Part shown: in pieces, positions 43,373-54,080 of the stretch
How positions within the stretch are numbered: position 1 is the first letter of the stretch
Layout: every line of letters begins with the position of its first letter
NCBI GenBank assembly: GCA_003142955.1
Contig: PLOH01000142.1
Coordinates: 38,308-102,307 of the forward strand
Direction of reading: 5' to 3'
DNA length: 64,000 nucleotides
Source of the DNA: Opitutia bacterium
GTDB lineage: Bacteria; Verrucomicrobiota; Verrucomicrobiia; Opitutales; Opitutaceae
Position numbers and translations under genes: made by a program
Notes under the pieces: model-generated
The model's input: the letters and a program-made list of their open reading frames with translations, nothing else
What the model was told of the DNA's origin: nothing
Database searches by the model: none

Positions 43373-45724
43373 CTAGGATCCGGGCCCGCTCAGGAAGCGC
43401 TCCAACGCCTCATCGACGCTAAGGTCGGTGTACTGGTAATTGCGCGGCGCAATTTTCGCCGTCTGGCTGAAGCGCCACAACAAAGCGGAGGGGAAGGCCA
43501 CGCGATAGATGCAGTCCGCCTGGAGCTCTGAGGCCTTGATCTCGGAGGTCGTGCAGAGCATCAGGGGAGACCCTCCGCTCACGGCAAAACTCCGGGCGGC
43601 ATCCGCCAACTCAGCGCCCGACATATCGGCGACTCCGATCGGACTGAAATAATACAGCAGGGTGATGTCGGCCACGCGGGTCTGGCCCGAGAGGGCGAAG
43701 GCTCCCGCGGGGGGTTCAAGAGCTCCGATCGTCCCCAGATCCGCGCCGGCGGCCTGGCGGAGCGCGCCGCCCATCGCGACCGCAAAGTCCGTCTGCGTCT
43801 TGATCGAAGAGGGAAGCAGCGGCGATCGGGCGCGATCGGGCGCCCAGCGCCAGCGGCTGTCGAAGCTGCGCGCGGCCACAATGGTGGAACCCGTGGCATC
43901 CATCACGAGCAGGTCGGCGGCGCAAGTGCCGCCGTTGATGTCTTCGTTGCCGCCACCCAACAGGGTCGGAATCGCGGACTTGGCGGCGTAGGTCCCTGGG
44001 TCGTGCGATGCGACCCAGAATACCAGGCGCTCCGGAGCGAGCGGATTGTAGTATAACAGGCCCAGGGCGAGATGCGTTCCCGGAAACTCCACGCCATCGT
44101 TGCAGGTGACGGCCTGGTTGGCGAACCGCACCGGCAGGCGCCCGGCGAGGCGGGCCACCACGGTGTTCTGCTCGGCCGTACCGATGAGCACGAGGTGACA
44201 GCGCGCGAGGTCGGCTTCGGTGACCGCGGTGTCTGCCCTGGTATTCAACTGGCCGTAAAGATTCTGAGTGTGCGGCACGCCATCGGTGCCCTTGTCGTCG
44301 CTGTCATCCGCCCAGGCGGGATTCGCGCTCTTGCTCGCCGCTTCGGCGGCGGCTCGCATCGCTTCGCGTTCGGCGGGGCTGCCTTGGGTGCCGTAAACGA
44401 TCAGCAGCGGCTCGCCCTCGTAGAGAAGGAGGGCGCTGCCGGGGGTATGCAGGCAGAACGGCGCCGGCTCGGTCTTCGGCTCGAAGCCCCAGCCCCTCTC
44501 GTCGCGGGCCAGAACCACGGTGTCGGGCAGCGGCGCCGGCAGCGTGATCGGTACCGACCCGTTCACGGCCACGTGCAAGGGTTGGGCGGGATCGAAGGGC
44601 GATTCCACCAGGCGGAGGCGCAGGCTGGTGACATTCGTCAACTCAGCGAAGAGAGAATTGCGGTCGCCGGCGGTGAGAACGAACCGGGCCGGCTTGGGGG
44701 CCGCGCCCCACTCAACAATCTCGCCCCACCAGCCGCGCACGGCCCCTCCATCGACGGCCGTGTAGTCGATGCGCCGCACTGTGCGCGAGGCGGGCCGCAC
44801 CTGGAGCAACTCCCAGGCGGCGCCCCGCTCATTGCCTTCTTTGTAGTCCCAGGCCGCGTGACCATAGCCGTTGGTCTCGTCGAGAATCGCCTGGCCGCCG
44901 AGTTCGCGCAGGCGGGCGAGCGGCCCCCGATCGTGGAGGACGGACACGATCCAGTCGTCGGCGCTGTGGGTGGCATAGATCGGGAGGGTGATGAGATTGG
45001 CCACCGGCAGGTTGCTGGCATAGCCGCAGGTCGGTCGACCGGAGGCGAAGCGGTGCGGATAGCGCGCGCCCAGCCGATAGGTGCCGCCGCCGCCCATGCT
45101 GCCTCCGTTGAGGTGGACGCGGTCGGGGTCGATGGCCCAGTGCGCCTGCACATATTCAATGACGTCCATCACGTCTGCCTCGGATAAGGCCCAATAATCG
45201 CCGCCACGTCCCCGCCCGAGGACTGAAAGATCAAACGATCCCGGGTAAGATGCCATCTCGGTTGCATGTTCGAGATGGTTGCCGGAGTAGCCGTGCAGGT
45301 AGACGGAAAGCGCTGCGGGATGGGCCGGGTCGTAATCCGTCGGGATCGCCATCTTGAACGGCTGGCCGGAATCGTCGACGCGGGATTCGTAGGCCCATTC
45401 CTGGACTCCCCGCAGCTTGGCCAGCAGATCGGAATCAGCCGTGATCTGCCGTACCCAATCGTCCAGCCGGCGGGCCTTCTCCATTGCTTCCGTGCTGGCC
45501 GCGCCATGGCGCCCCACCGCCGTCTCGGCCTCAAACCGCAGATACTTGATCCAACCGCGATAGGGGGCGAGATCCGCCCGGGCGAGGGCCGCGTCCGCGC
45601 GCGCACCGGCTTCGGCGAAGACGGCGGGGATTGGATTGGGGGCGCCGGGGTGGTCAGCGACAGCCGCGTCGGTGGCGGTAAGTCGGGAATTCACAAGCAA
45701 CAGGTTGGCGGCAGCGTCAGGCAA
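43373..45724 (-). CDS. Alpha/beta-hydrolase (prolyl oligopeptidase/PHB-depolymerase-like), N-terminus probably lost
   Basis: A 783-residue hydrolase. Core: LSVYLHGYSGNHLEH (oxyanion region), the nucleophile in VHLNGGSMGGGGTYRLG, the acid in YATHSADDWIVSV, and the base in ETNGYGHAAWDY. The C-terminal 400 residues, with LLIVYGTQG and AVTCNDGVEFPG, look like the peptidase-S9-associated beta and flavodoxin-like tails of large secreted esterases. No signal peptide is present. The only start is a TTG at 45724, and an in-frame TAG within the repeat at 45746-45878 closes the frame 24 bases upstream. The usual exported N-terminus was probably deleted when the repeat arrived. Function may be impaired. 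Confidence 0.7.
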   Translation of the reverse strand: MPDAAANLLLVNSRLTATDAAVADHPGAPNPIPAVFAEAGARADAALARADLAPYRGWIKYLRFEAETAVGRHGAASTEAMEKARRLDDWVRQITADSDLLAKLRGVQEWAYESRVDDSGQPFKMAIPTDYDPAHPAALSVYLHGYSGNHLEHATEMASYPGSFDLSVLGRGRGGDYWALSEADVMDVIEYVQAHWAIDPDRVHLNGGSMGGGGTYRLGARYPHRFASGRPTCGYASNLPVANLITLPIYATHSADDWIVSVLHDRGPLARLRELGGQAILDETNGYGHAAWDYKEGNERGAAWELLQVRPASRTVRRIDYTAVDGGAVRGWWGEIVEWGAAPKPARFVLTAGDRNSLFAELTNVTSLRLRLVESPFDPAQPLHVAVNGSVPITLPAPLPDTVVLARDERGWGFEPKTEPAPFCLHTPGSALLLYEGEPLLIVYGTQGSPAEREAMRAAAEAASKSANPAWADDSDDKGTDGVPHTQNLYGQLNTRADTAVTEADLARCHLVLIGTAEQNTVVARLAGRLPVRFANQAVTCNDGVEFPGTHLALGLLYYNPLAPERLVFWVASHDPGTYAAKSAIPTLLGGGNEDINGGTCAADLLVMDATGSTIVAARSFDSRWRWAPDRARSPLLPSSIKTQTDFAVAMGGALRQAAGADLGTIGALEPPAGAFALSGQTRVADITLLYYFSPIGVADMSGAELADAARSFAVSGGSPLMLCTTSEIKASELQADCIYRVAFPSALLWRFSQTAKIAPRNYQYTDLSVDEALERFLSGPGS

Positions 45725-45745
45725 GGAAGCGGTTAGACGTGAAAA

Positions 45746-45878
45746 TGCCTAGAGGCTGTCCGAAAACTGCCAGGATTTGGAGGGCGGCGCGCCGTCGCCG
45801 CCAATTTTCTGAGGTGCGCTGACAGCGCAGCGCCCTCCACCGGAAAGCGCAACGGAGTTTGCGGACAGCTTCTAGGCA
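45746..45878. repeat. 133-bp palindromic element with 17-bp terminal inverted repeats
   Basis: Ends TGCCTAGAGGCTGTCCG (45746-45762) and CGGACAGCTTCTAGGCA (45862-45878) match at 16 of 17 positions. Inside, GGAGGGCGGCGCGCC (45779-45793) faces GCGCAGCGCCCTCC (45824-45837), and GCGCTGACAGCGC (45813-45825) is a small hairpin. GGAG feet are a known REP variant. A sequence close to the right inner arm recurs at 53964-53986. Confidence 0.7.
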
Positions 45879-45928
45879 GGACGCAGGGGTGACAAAGCGA
45901 GCCATGGCGATGGGGCAATGGCCGTGGA

Positions 45929-47725
45929 TCATTCCCAGCCGATCGGGCGTCCCTTGTTCTGCTCTTCGAGCCAGGACTGCAGCGGCCGGAAGTACTCGAC
46001 CATGGCGCGGGTGGAAATGTCTTCGCCGGTGGCATCGCGCAGCACTTTGCGCCAGTCCTGGGTGGCGCCCTTTTCCATGATGCTCTTTAGAAATGCCCCG
46101 ACCTGCGGATTGCCGGTGTAATTGCAGCGTTGCGGCGGCTGGTGCAGGATCCGGCGGGCGATGTAATCGTGCAGCTGAAAGCGGACGACCGTGGCAAAGG
46201 CATAGTTCGGGTAGTAGCAGGGAGTGTCGTTGATGTGCGTCTTGGTCGCGGCGTCACACCATTTCTCGCCGCGCGGCGAGGGTGGCTCGATGCCCTGGAA
46301 GTCACGAACGTATTTCCACCAGCGGGCGTTCCACTGATCGGTGGGCAGATTGCCAGCGTAGATATCGGATTCCCAGTGGGTCATCGTGCCCGAAGCCCAG
46401 TACATGAAGGGGATCGAGCTGGACAACGCGTCGTTGAGCAAAAACGCGATTTCGTCGGCCTTGAAGTCGGCGGGCAGCACGCCGACTTGCTGGAGATAGG
46501 GCACCTGGGCGGCGGCCAGCTCGCCGAGCTCGGCCATGCCTTCATGGAAACCGGGATTGGCCGAGTCGCGCAGCAGCGGCGGCACGCCGGGGCGCGTGTA
46601 GGACATGAAGTAATGGCCGTGGCCGAGCTCGTGATGCGCGGTGCTGAACCACTCCTGGTTGGGCTCGACGCTCATCAGTGCGCGGATGTCGGTGTTGAGG
46701 TCGATGTGCCAGCAAGAACCGTGGGTGTTCTTCTTGCGGGTGCTGTTGACCGGCAGCGCGTACAGGTCGGAGTTCTGCCAGAAACCCGGAGGCAGCGGCG
46801 CAAACCCGATGCTGGTCCAAAAGCGTTCGGCGCTCTGCACGACCCACTCGGCGGAACGGCCCTTGAAATAGGGGCTGAGGTCGGCCGCTTCGACCAACCC
46901 CGTCCATTCCTGGCCCCAACGGTTGTTGATCCAATGCGCCGGAATGAACTTCGGCACCGGTTGTCCGTATTTCTTGGCGAGCGCGTATTTCGTCCAGGTG
47001 TGCAGCTGCAGATAAAGCGGACGCAGCTCGCGCATGAAGTCGTCGTTCATTTTCACCATGTCCTCCGCCGTCATGCCATAGGCGGCCATCTGTAAGGTGA
47101 AATAATCGGCGTGGCCCAGCTCATGGGCGACGCCGTTGCGGAGGTCGCGCAACTTGATCAAGCCCGGCTTGAGGGCGGGCCCCGATTCCTTCGAAGCTTC
47201 CCAGACGGCCCGGCGCTCGGCCAGGTCGCCGGTCGTTTCAAGAAGATCGTCAATCTGATTCGCGGTGACCGGCTTGCCGTGCAGTTTGAATTCAAAGCTG
47301 TTGAGGACGGACGCCTGCTGCGTCTCGGCGGCGACGCGCGCGGCGACGAGGCCGGGGTTGGTCATCGGCCCCTCGGCCGCATTACGGAGCGCCCGTTCCA
47401 ACTCGCGCACCGTGAGTGGGTCGAGCTCGGAGCGGAAAGCGAGAAGGGCGCGGGCTTCGTCGATGAGCGCCGGGTTGCCGTTGAACGCGGCGTAGGCTTT
47501 GCCGGCGACCTCGGACGCGGCGTCATGGGCCGGCGTGACGTCGGTGGAGGCGGTCCATTGTGCTTCTTGCTCAACGCGGTAGAGCGCCTGGTAGCCCGCG
47601 TTGACGAGTGCAAGGAAACGGTCGGCCCGCTCCTGGGCGGGCGTGGCGGCCTGGGCCAGACCGGCCGCCAGACTGACAGCAGCGCCGGTCAAAAAGAAAC
47701 CGGCCAGGGAAACGATGTTACGCAT
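45929..47725 (-). CDS. M2 family peptidyl-dipeptidase (ACE-like)
   Basis: Exported zinc dipeptidyl carboxypeptidase, 598 residues. Signal peptide at 1-26 (NIVSLAGFFLTGAAVSLAAG, then LAQA). Zinc motif HELGH in WFSTAHHELGHGHYFM with the third ligand Glu in GFHEGMAELGEL. Other family marks: KGRSAEWVVQSAERFW, CWHIDLNTDIRALM and SIPFMYWASGTMTHWE. It probably trims dipeptides from peptides in the periplasm. The start at 47725 was chosen because it gives a signal peptide; the frame continues to 47869 without one. Confidence 0.93.
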   Translation of the reverse strand: MRNIVSLAGFFLTGAAVSLAAGLAQAATPAQERADRFLALVNAGYQALYRVEQEAQWTASTDVTPAHDAASEVAGKAYAAFNGNPALIDEARALLAFRSELDPLTVRELERALRNAAEGPMTNPGLVAARVAAETQQASVLNSFEFKLHGKPVTANQIDDLLETTGDLAERRAVWEASKESGPALKPGLIKLRDLRNGVAHELGHADYFTLQMAAYGMTAEDMVKMNDDFMRELRPLYLQLHTWTKYALAKKYGQPVPKFIPAHWINNRWGQEWTGLVEAADLSPYFKGRSAEWVVQSAERFWTSIGFAPLPPGFWQNSDLYALPVNSTRKKNTHGSCWHIDLNTDIRALMSVEPNQEWFSTAHHELGHGHYFMSYTRPGVPPLLRDSANPGFHEGMAELGELAAAQVPYLQQVGVLPADFKADEIAFLLNDALSSSIPFMYWASGTMTHWESDIYAGNLPTDQWNARWWKYVRDFQGIEPPSPRGEKWCDAATKTHINDTPCYYPNYAFATVVRFQLHDYIARRILHQPPQRCNYTGNPQVGAFLKSIMEKGATQDWRKVLRDATGEDISTRAMVEYFRPLQSWLEEQNKGRPIGWE

Positions 47726-47772
47726 GCGCCCATCGTGGCCCGTTCGGGGTGGCGGACAAGAAAAAGACCGCA

Positions 47773-47809
47773 AAGGATTCTGGCGGACCTGCGTCCTGCC
47801 AGAATCCTT
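47773..47809. promoter_or_regulatory. Perfect 12-bp hairpin between divergent genes
   Basis: AAGGATTCTGGC (47773-47784) and GCCAGAATCCTT (47798-47809) pair perfectly around 13 nt; GGA/TCC inside can extend the stem past a one-base bulge. No T-run follows. It lies in the 246-base divergent region of the M2 dipeptidase and chemoreceptor genes, so it may be an operator or a REP-like unit without a GTAG foot. Confidence 0.4.
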
Positions 47810-47971
47810 ACGGGAGGGGATTCGCCTTAGGAAATGCCGACGGCAACCGATTGATTGAAGACATAACATGCAGACTGCGCTCGAGTCGCATGGCTGGAGA
47901 CCCGGGCTTCGGGCCCCCTCCTCCGTGTCGTTTCAGGGCGGGCCGGACCTATTTATCAATCCATTCCTGTC

Positions 47972-49564
47972 ATGAAAAACTGGACCATCGCCCGAAGGAT
48001 CATCGTTGGTGGTGCGAGCATTATCGTCCTGCTGATCGTGGTGGCGGTCACCGCGGTCGTCAGCCTGCGGCAGATCACCAAGGAGGCCGTATCGATCAAG
48101 GAGAACTCCATACCGGGCCTGAGCGAGAGCAGCACGATGAACATCGTTCTCGCGGAGGGCGTTATCTGCGCCATCCTCGCCGGCGAGGCGCCCAATAACG
48201 AGGAGCGCGAGACCTTCCTGAAGCAACTGGATGACCTGACGGCAACCAGCAACGTGGCGTTCGATGCCTATGCCAAGCGGATCATCGATTCGGAGGACCG
48301 GGAGAATTTCCGCATCCTGACCGAGAAGCGCGCAGCTTTCCGCAAGATCCGGGCCGATTTCGTCGCCCTCGTCCGCGCCGACAAGGACGCGGAGGCAAAC
48401 AAGCTCCTCCACGACGTCCTGGTCCCGGCCCAGATGGAGTATTCCAAGGCCGGGGACGTTCTGGTCAATTACAACCTGCGCCTGGCCAAACAGTCGTCGG
48501 AGGAAATCGTCAACAACACGGCTGCCACGATCTGGACGGTTGCGACCGTTGCCGTGTTGGCGTTGCTGGCCGGTGTCGCTTTTGGCGTCGTGGTCATCCG
48601 TAGCGTGAGCAAGAAACTGCGTTCGCTCGGCCGGGCGCTGGGCAGCGGCGCGGATCAGGTGACCTGTGCCGCCTCGCAGGTTTCCACATCCAGCCAGTCG
48701 CTCGCGCAGGGCGCCAGCGAACAGGCCGCCTCGCTCGAGGAAACCAGCGCTTCGCTTGAAGAAATGTCCGGCATGACCAACCGAAACGCCGAAAACGCCA
48801 CCAAGGCCAATGAACTTGCCCGGCAGGCCCGCCAGGCGGCTGATGCCGGCGCCGGCGACATGCAGGCCATGAGCGCCGCGATGAATGATATCAAGATGTC
48901 CAGCGACGACATTGCCAAGATCATCAAGACCATCGACGAGATCGCATTCCAGACCAACATTCTGGCCCTCAATGCGGCGGTCGAGGCCGCCCGGGCCGGC
49001 GAGGCGGCCATGGGCTTCGCGGTCGTGGCCGAAGAGGTGCGCAGCCTCGCCCAGCGCAGCGCCCAGGCCGCGCGCGAAACCGCCGACAAAATCGAAGGGG
49101 CCATCACCAAGACCGGGCAGGGAGTGCAGATCACGGAAAAGGTGGCGAAAAGCCTGAGCGAGATTGTGGACAAGGCCCGGCAGGTTGATCAATTGGTGGC
49201 GGAGGTCTGCACGGCCAGCCGCGAGCAAAGCCAAGGCGTGCGTCAGATCACGGCAGCGGTCACGCAAATGGACAAGGTTGTCCAATCCAATGCCGCGAGC
49301 GCGGAGGAAAGCGCCAGTGCCGCCGAGGAACTCAATGCCCAGTCTCACGCGTTGCGGGAAGCCGTGGGCGAGTTGCTCGGACTGGTCGGTGGGCGTGATT
49401 CCGGCGAGGCTGGCGAGCAAAGCGGGGGCCGTGGAGGGAAGACCGCCAGAACCCCGTTGATCGCGCAGGCGTCGTCGCAACGCCGTGGACCGGCCGGGGA
49501 GAAAAGAGCCTCGACCTTTACGATGTCCGAAGCCGGCCATGGCAGCAATGGCGACGCCGGATAA
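47972..49564 (+). CDS. Methyl-accepting chemotaxis protein
   Basis: A 530-residue chemoreceptor. TM1 at about 8-30 (IIVGGASIIVLLIVVAVTAV), a periplasmic four-helix sensor (about 31-185), TM2 at about 186-208 (TVATVAVLALLAGVAFGVVV). The cytoplasmic coiled coil contains the conserved hairpin tip DEIAFQTNILALNAAVEAAR, then GMAVVAEEVR-type sequence as GFAVVAEEVRSLAQRSAQAA. There is no recognisable HAMP domain; after TM2 only a short basic linker (IRSVSKKLRSLGRAL) leads into the signalling helix. The tail (about 470-530) is Gly/Ser/Arg-rich and lacks a CheR-tethering pentapeptide. No other chemotaxis gene is nearby. Confidence 0.92.
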   Translation: MKNWTIARRIIVGGASIIVLLIVVAVTAVVSLRQITKEAVSIKENSIPGLSESSTMNIVLAEGVICAILAGEAPNNEERETFLKQLDDLTATSNVAFDAYAKRIIDSEDRENFRILTEKRAAFRKIRADFVALVRADKDAEANKLLHDVLVPAQMEYSKAGDVLVNYNLRLAKQSSEEIVNNTAATIWTVATVAVLALLAGVAFGVVVIRSVSKKLRSLGRALGSGADQVTCAASQVSTSSQSLAQGASEQAASLEETSASLEEMSGMTNRNAENATKANELARQARQAADAGAGDMQAMSAAMNDIKMSSDDIAKIIKTIDEIAFQTNILALNAAVEAARAGEAAMGFAVVAEEVRSLAQRSAQAARETADKIEGAITKTGQGVQITEKVAKSLSEIVDKARQVDQLVAEVCTASREQSQGVRQITAAVTQMDKVVQSNAASAEESASAAEELNAQSHALREAVGELLGLVGGRDSGEAGEQSGGRGGKTARTPLIAQASSQRRGPAGEKRASTFTMSEAGHGSNGDAG

Positions 49565-49593
49565 AGCGGGCCGATGCCGCATTTGTGCAAATT

Positions 49594-49651
49594 GTAGGAG
49601 CGAGCTTGCTCGCGATTCCGAATGAAAAGTCGCCTGTAAGCAGGCTCCTAC
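49594..49651. repeat. REP pair (GTAGGAGCGAG family)
   Basis: GTAGGAGCGAGCTTGCTCGC (from 49594) with its own hairpin (GCGAGC/GCTCGC) faces TCGCCTGTAAGCAGGCTCCT, ending in CTAC at 49651. The outer GTAGGAGC/GCTCCTAC pairs close the structure. It follows the chemoreceptor gene. Confidence 0.75.
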
Positions 49652-49706
49652 ACCGGTCACCCGATTGCCTCATTGTCCGGCACCCGTTCGACGCACGGAT
49701 TCCAAC

Positions 49707-49742
49707 AAAAAAAGCCCCGCGCCGGTGAGGGCGCAGGGCTTT
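49707..49742 (-). terminator. Intrinsic terminator of ppdK
   Basis: Read on the minus strand, AGCCCTGCGCC pairs with GGCGCGGGGCT with one A-C mismatch around a 6-nt loop, followed by seven T (A at 49707-49713 on the plus strand). It lies about 42 bases past the ppdK stop codon. It may also slow transcripts from the chemoreceptor gene, though only a few T follow on that strand. Confidence 0.75.
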
Positions 49743-49748
49743 GTAATG

Positions 49749-49773
49749 GGTCGCCTGCCAGCAGGCTTCCTAC
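49749..49773 (-). repeat. Single REP unit (GTAGGAAGCCTGC)
   Basis: Read on the minus strand, GTAGGAAGCCTGCTGGCAGG followed by CGA is a hairpin with a GTAG foot. It closely matches the right half of the element at 49594-49651. It lies between the ppdK stop and its terminator. Confidence 0.6.
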
Positions 49774-49783
49774 AAGAGCGTGA

Positions 49784-52564
<2,781 letters not shown>

Positions 52565-52627
52565 TTTGGATTGAGTAAGTTGTGTGCCTCAAACGAGCAC
52601 GGTTCTCACACGCATGAAGCACGCATC

Positions 52628-52654
52628 GGAATACCGAGGAGGGATGTGTGTCAA
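52628..52654 (-). promoter_or_regulatory. Candidate promoter of ppdK
   Basis: On the minus strand TTGACA (52654-52649) is a consensus -35; TATTCC (52633-52628) follows after a 15-base spacer. It lies about 65 bases before the ppdK ATG. The short spacer makes it tentative. The rest of the 280-base gap to the beta-propeller gene shows no gene. Confidence 0.35.
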
Positions 52655-52844
52655 CGTCGGAGAGGGGAAGAGTCTGAAATGGGCGGCCATCCCGACGACC
52701 AGCCGCCGGTTTGGCTGGATTTGCCGGTCGGGTGAAATATCTTCCAAATCCAGATTGAATAAGCAGATCCGTCGATTTGATACCGCTGAAGACACTGTAA
52801 CCGGCCCATAGATCGCCCGTCATGTATCGAACTACCTAAGTCCT

Positions 52845-53888
52845 ATGAGAATTAAAAGCTGCTGGCTTGTTGTTTGCCTCGCACTGTCGCTGTCTGGCTT
52901 TGGATCCGGCGTATTGGCCGGTGCGCCAGGTCCTTACCACTTTCTGAAAAAGATTCCGGTGGGCGGCGACGAGTGGTGGGATTATCTATCGGTCGACGCA
53001 GCAGGGCGCCGGCTGTACGTAAGCCACGGCACCGAAGTGGTTGTGATCGACATCGACAAGGATGCGGTGGTCGGCGCGATCGCTGACACGCCGGGCGTCC
53101 ATGGGCTCGCGGTGGCCTCCGAACTCAAGCGCGGTTTTTCGAGCAATGGTCGCGAGAACAAGGCCAGCATTGTCGACCTCGAGAATCTAAAAACCCTATC
53201 GAAAGTGGACACCGGCCAGAATCCGGACGGGATGCTTTATGAACCGGGCCGGCAGGAGGTCTATATGTTCAACGGACGAGGCAAGTCAGCCACGGTATTC
53301 GAGGCAGTGTCCGGCAAGGTCGTGGCGACGATTCCGCTCTCTGGGAAGCCGGAATTTCCGGCCTCCGATCCGCTGGCCCGCCGGGTCTACGACAACATTG
53401 AGGACAAGAGCGAGGTTGCCGTAATCGACACGGGGACGCACGAGGTTGTGGCCGCCTGGCCAATTGCGCCGGGCGAGGAGGCATCGGGCATGGCCATCGA
53501 CTTGGCGCATCACCGGCTTTTCCTCGGCTGCGGCAACAAGATGATGGTCATGATGGACAGTAGCAATGGCAAGGTCGTCGCCTCGCTGCCCATCGGCGAG
53601 GGAGTTGACGCCACTGCCTTCGATCCCGGCACCCAGCTCGCGTTCGCTTCCTGCGGTAGCGGCACCGTGACAATTGCCAAGGAAGAATCCCCGGACAAAC
53701 TCACCGTGGTGCAGATCCTGGCGACCGAGCCCCGGGCGCGCACGATGACGCTCGACCCTCAGACCCACAAAATCTACCTGGCCACGGCGAAGTTTGAAGC
53801 GCAGCGCGAGCCGACGGCGGGCGCTCCCCGCCAACGCCCCAAGGCGATTCCGGGCAGCTTCAAGATCCTCGTTTACGGCATGGATTGA
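52845..53888 (+). CDS. Exported YncE-like beta-propeller protein
   Basis: A 347-residue secreted protein. The signal peptide is at 1-26 (MRIKSCWLVVCLALSLSGFG). The body consists of seven-bladed-propeller repeats, each near 40 residues with a pattern such as DAAGRRLYVSHGTEVVVIDI, LEPGRQEVYMFNGRG-type blades, DPLARRVYDNIEDKSEVAVI and DPGTQLAFASCGSGTVTIA. Such YVTN/YncE proteins bind DNA or protein partners or are surface scaffolds; no enzyme motif is seen. It stands alone, divergent from ppdK. Confidence 0.8.
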   Translation: MRIKSCWLVVCLALSLSGFGSGVLAGAPGPYHFLKKIPVGGDEWWDYLSVDAAGRRLYVSHGTEVVVIDIDKDAVVGAIADTPGVHGLAVASELKRGFSSNGRENKASIVDLENLKTLSKVDTGQNPDGMLYEPGRQEVYMFNGRGKSATVFEAVSGKVVATIPLSGKPEFPASDPLARRVYDNIEDKSEVAVIDTGTHEVVAAWPIAPGEEASGMAIDLAHHRLFLGCGNKMMVMMDSSNGKVVASLPIGEGVDATAFDPGTQLAFASCGSGTVTIAKEESPDKLTVVQILATEPRARTMTLDPQTHKIYLATAKFEAQREPTAGAPRQRPKAIPGSFKILVYGMD

Positions 53889-53963
53889 TTCGAGGGCTGA
53901 AACTGCTGACGTCGCCGTTTCGACAGGCTTCATGGACTTGAGCGGAGTCGGAGGGCAACCGAA

Positions 53964-54053
53964 GGTGGAGGGCGCTGCGCCGTCAGAGGCCGTCCGGCCC
54001 CATGGCGGTGACAGCCCACCGCCCGCCAACTGAATAATCGCGCACCGCCCTCC
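53964..54053. repeat. REP pair (GGAGGGCGCTGCGC family)
   Basis: GGTGGAGGGCGCTGCGCCGT (53964-53983) faces GCGCACCGCCCTCC (54040-54053). The left arm nearly repeats the minus-strand sequence of the element at 45746-45878 (GGTGGAGGGCGCTGCGCTGT). It ends 27 bases before the TolC-family gene. Confidence 0.6.
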
Positions 54054-54080
54054 AAGAAAATCGTCGCGTGCCGCGACCGA

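Noticed and set aside
49594-49651. Terminator after the chemoreceptor gene
   Set aside because: The palindrome has no T-run and matches a dispersed GTAG-footed repeat; the nearby hairpin at 49707-49742 with seven T on the minus strand is the better terminator.
47933-49660. 575-codon open frame on the minus strand
   Set aside because: Antisense to the chemoreceptor; no recognisable motif, low-complexity composition.
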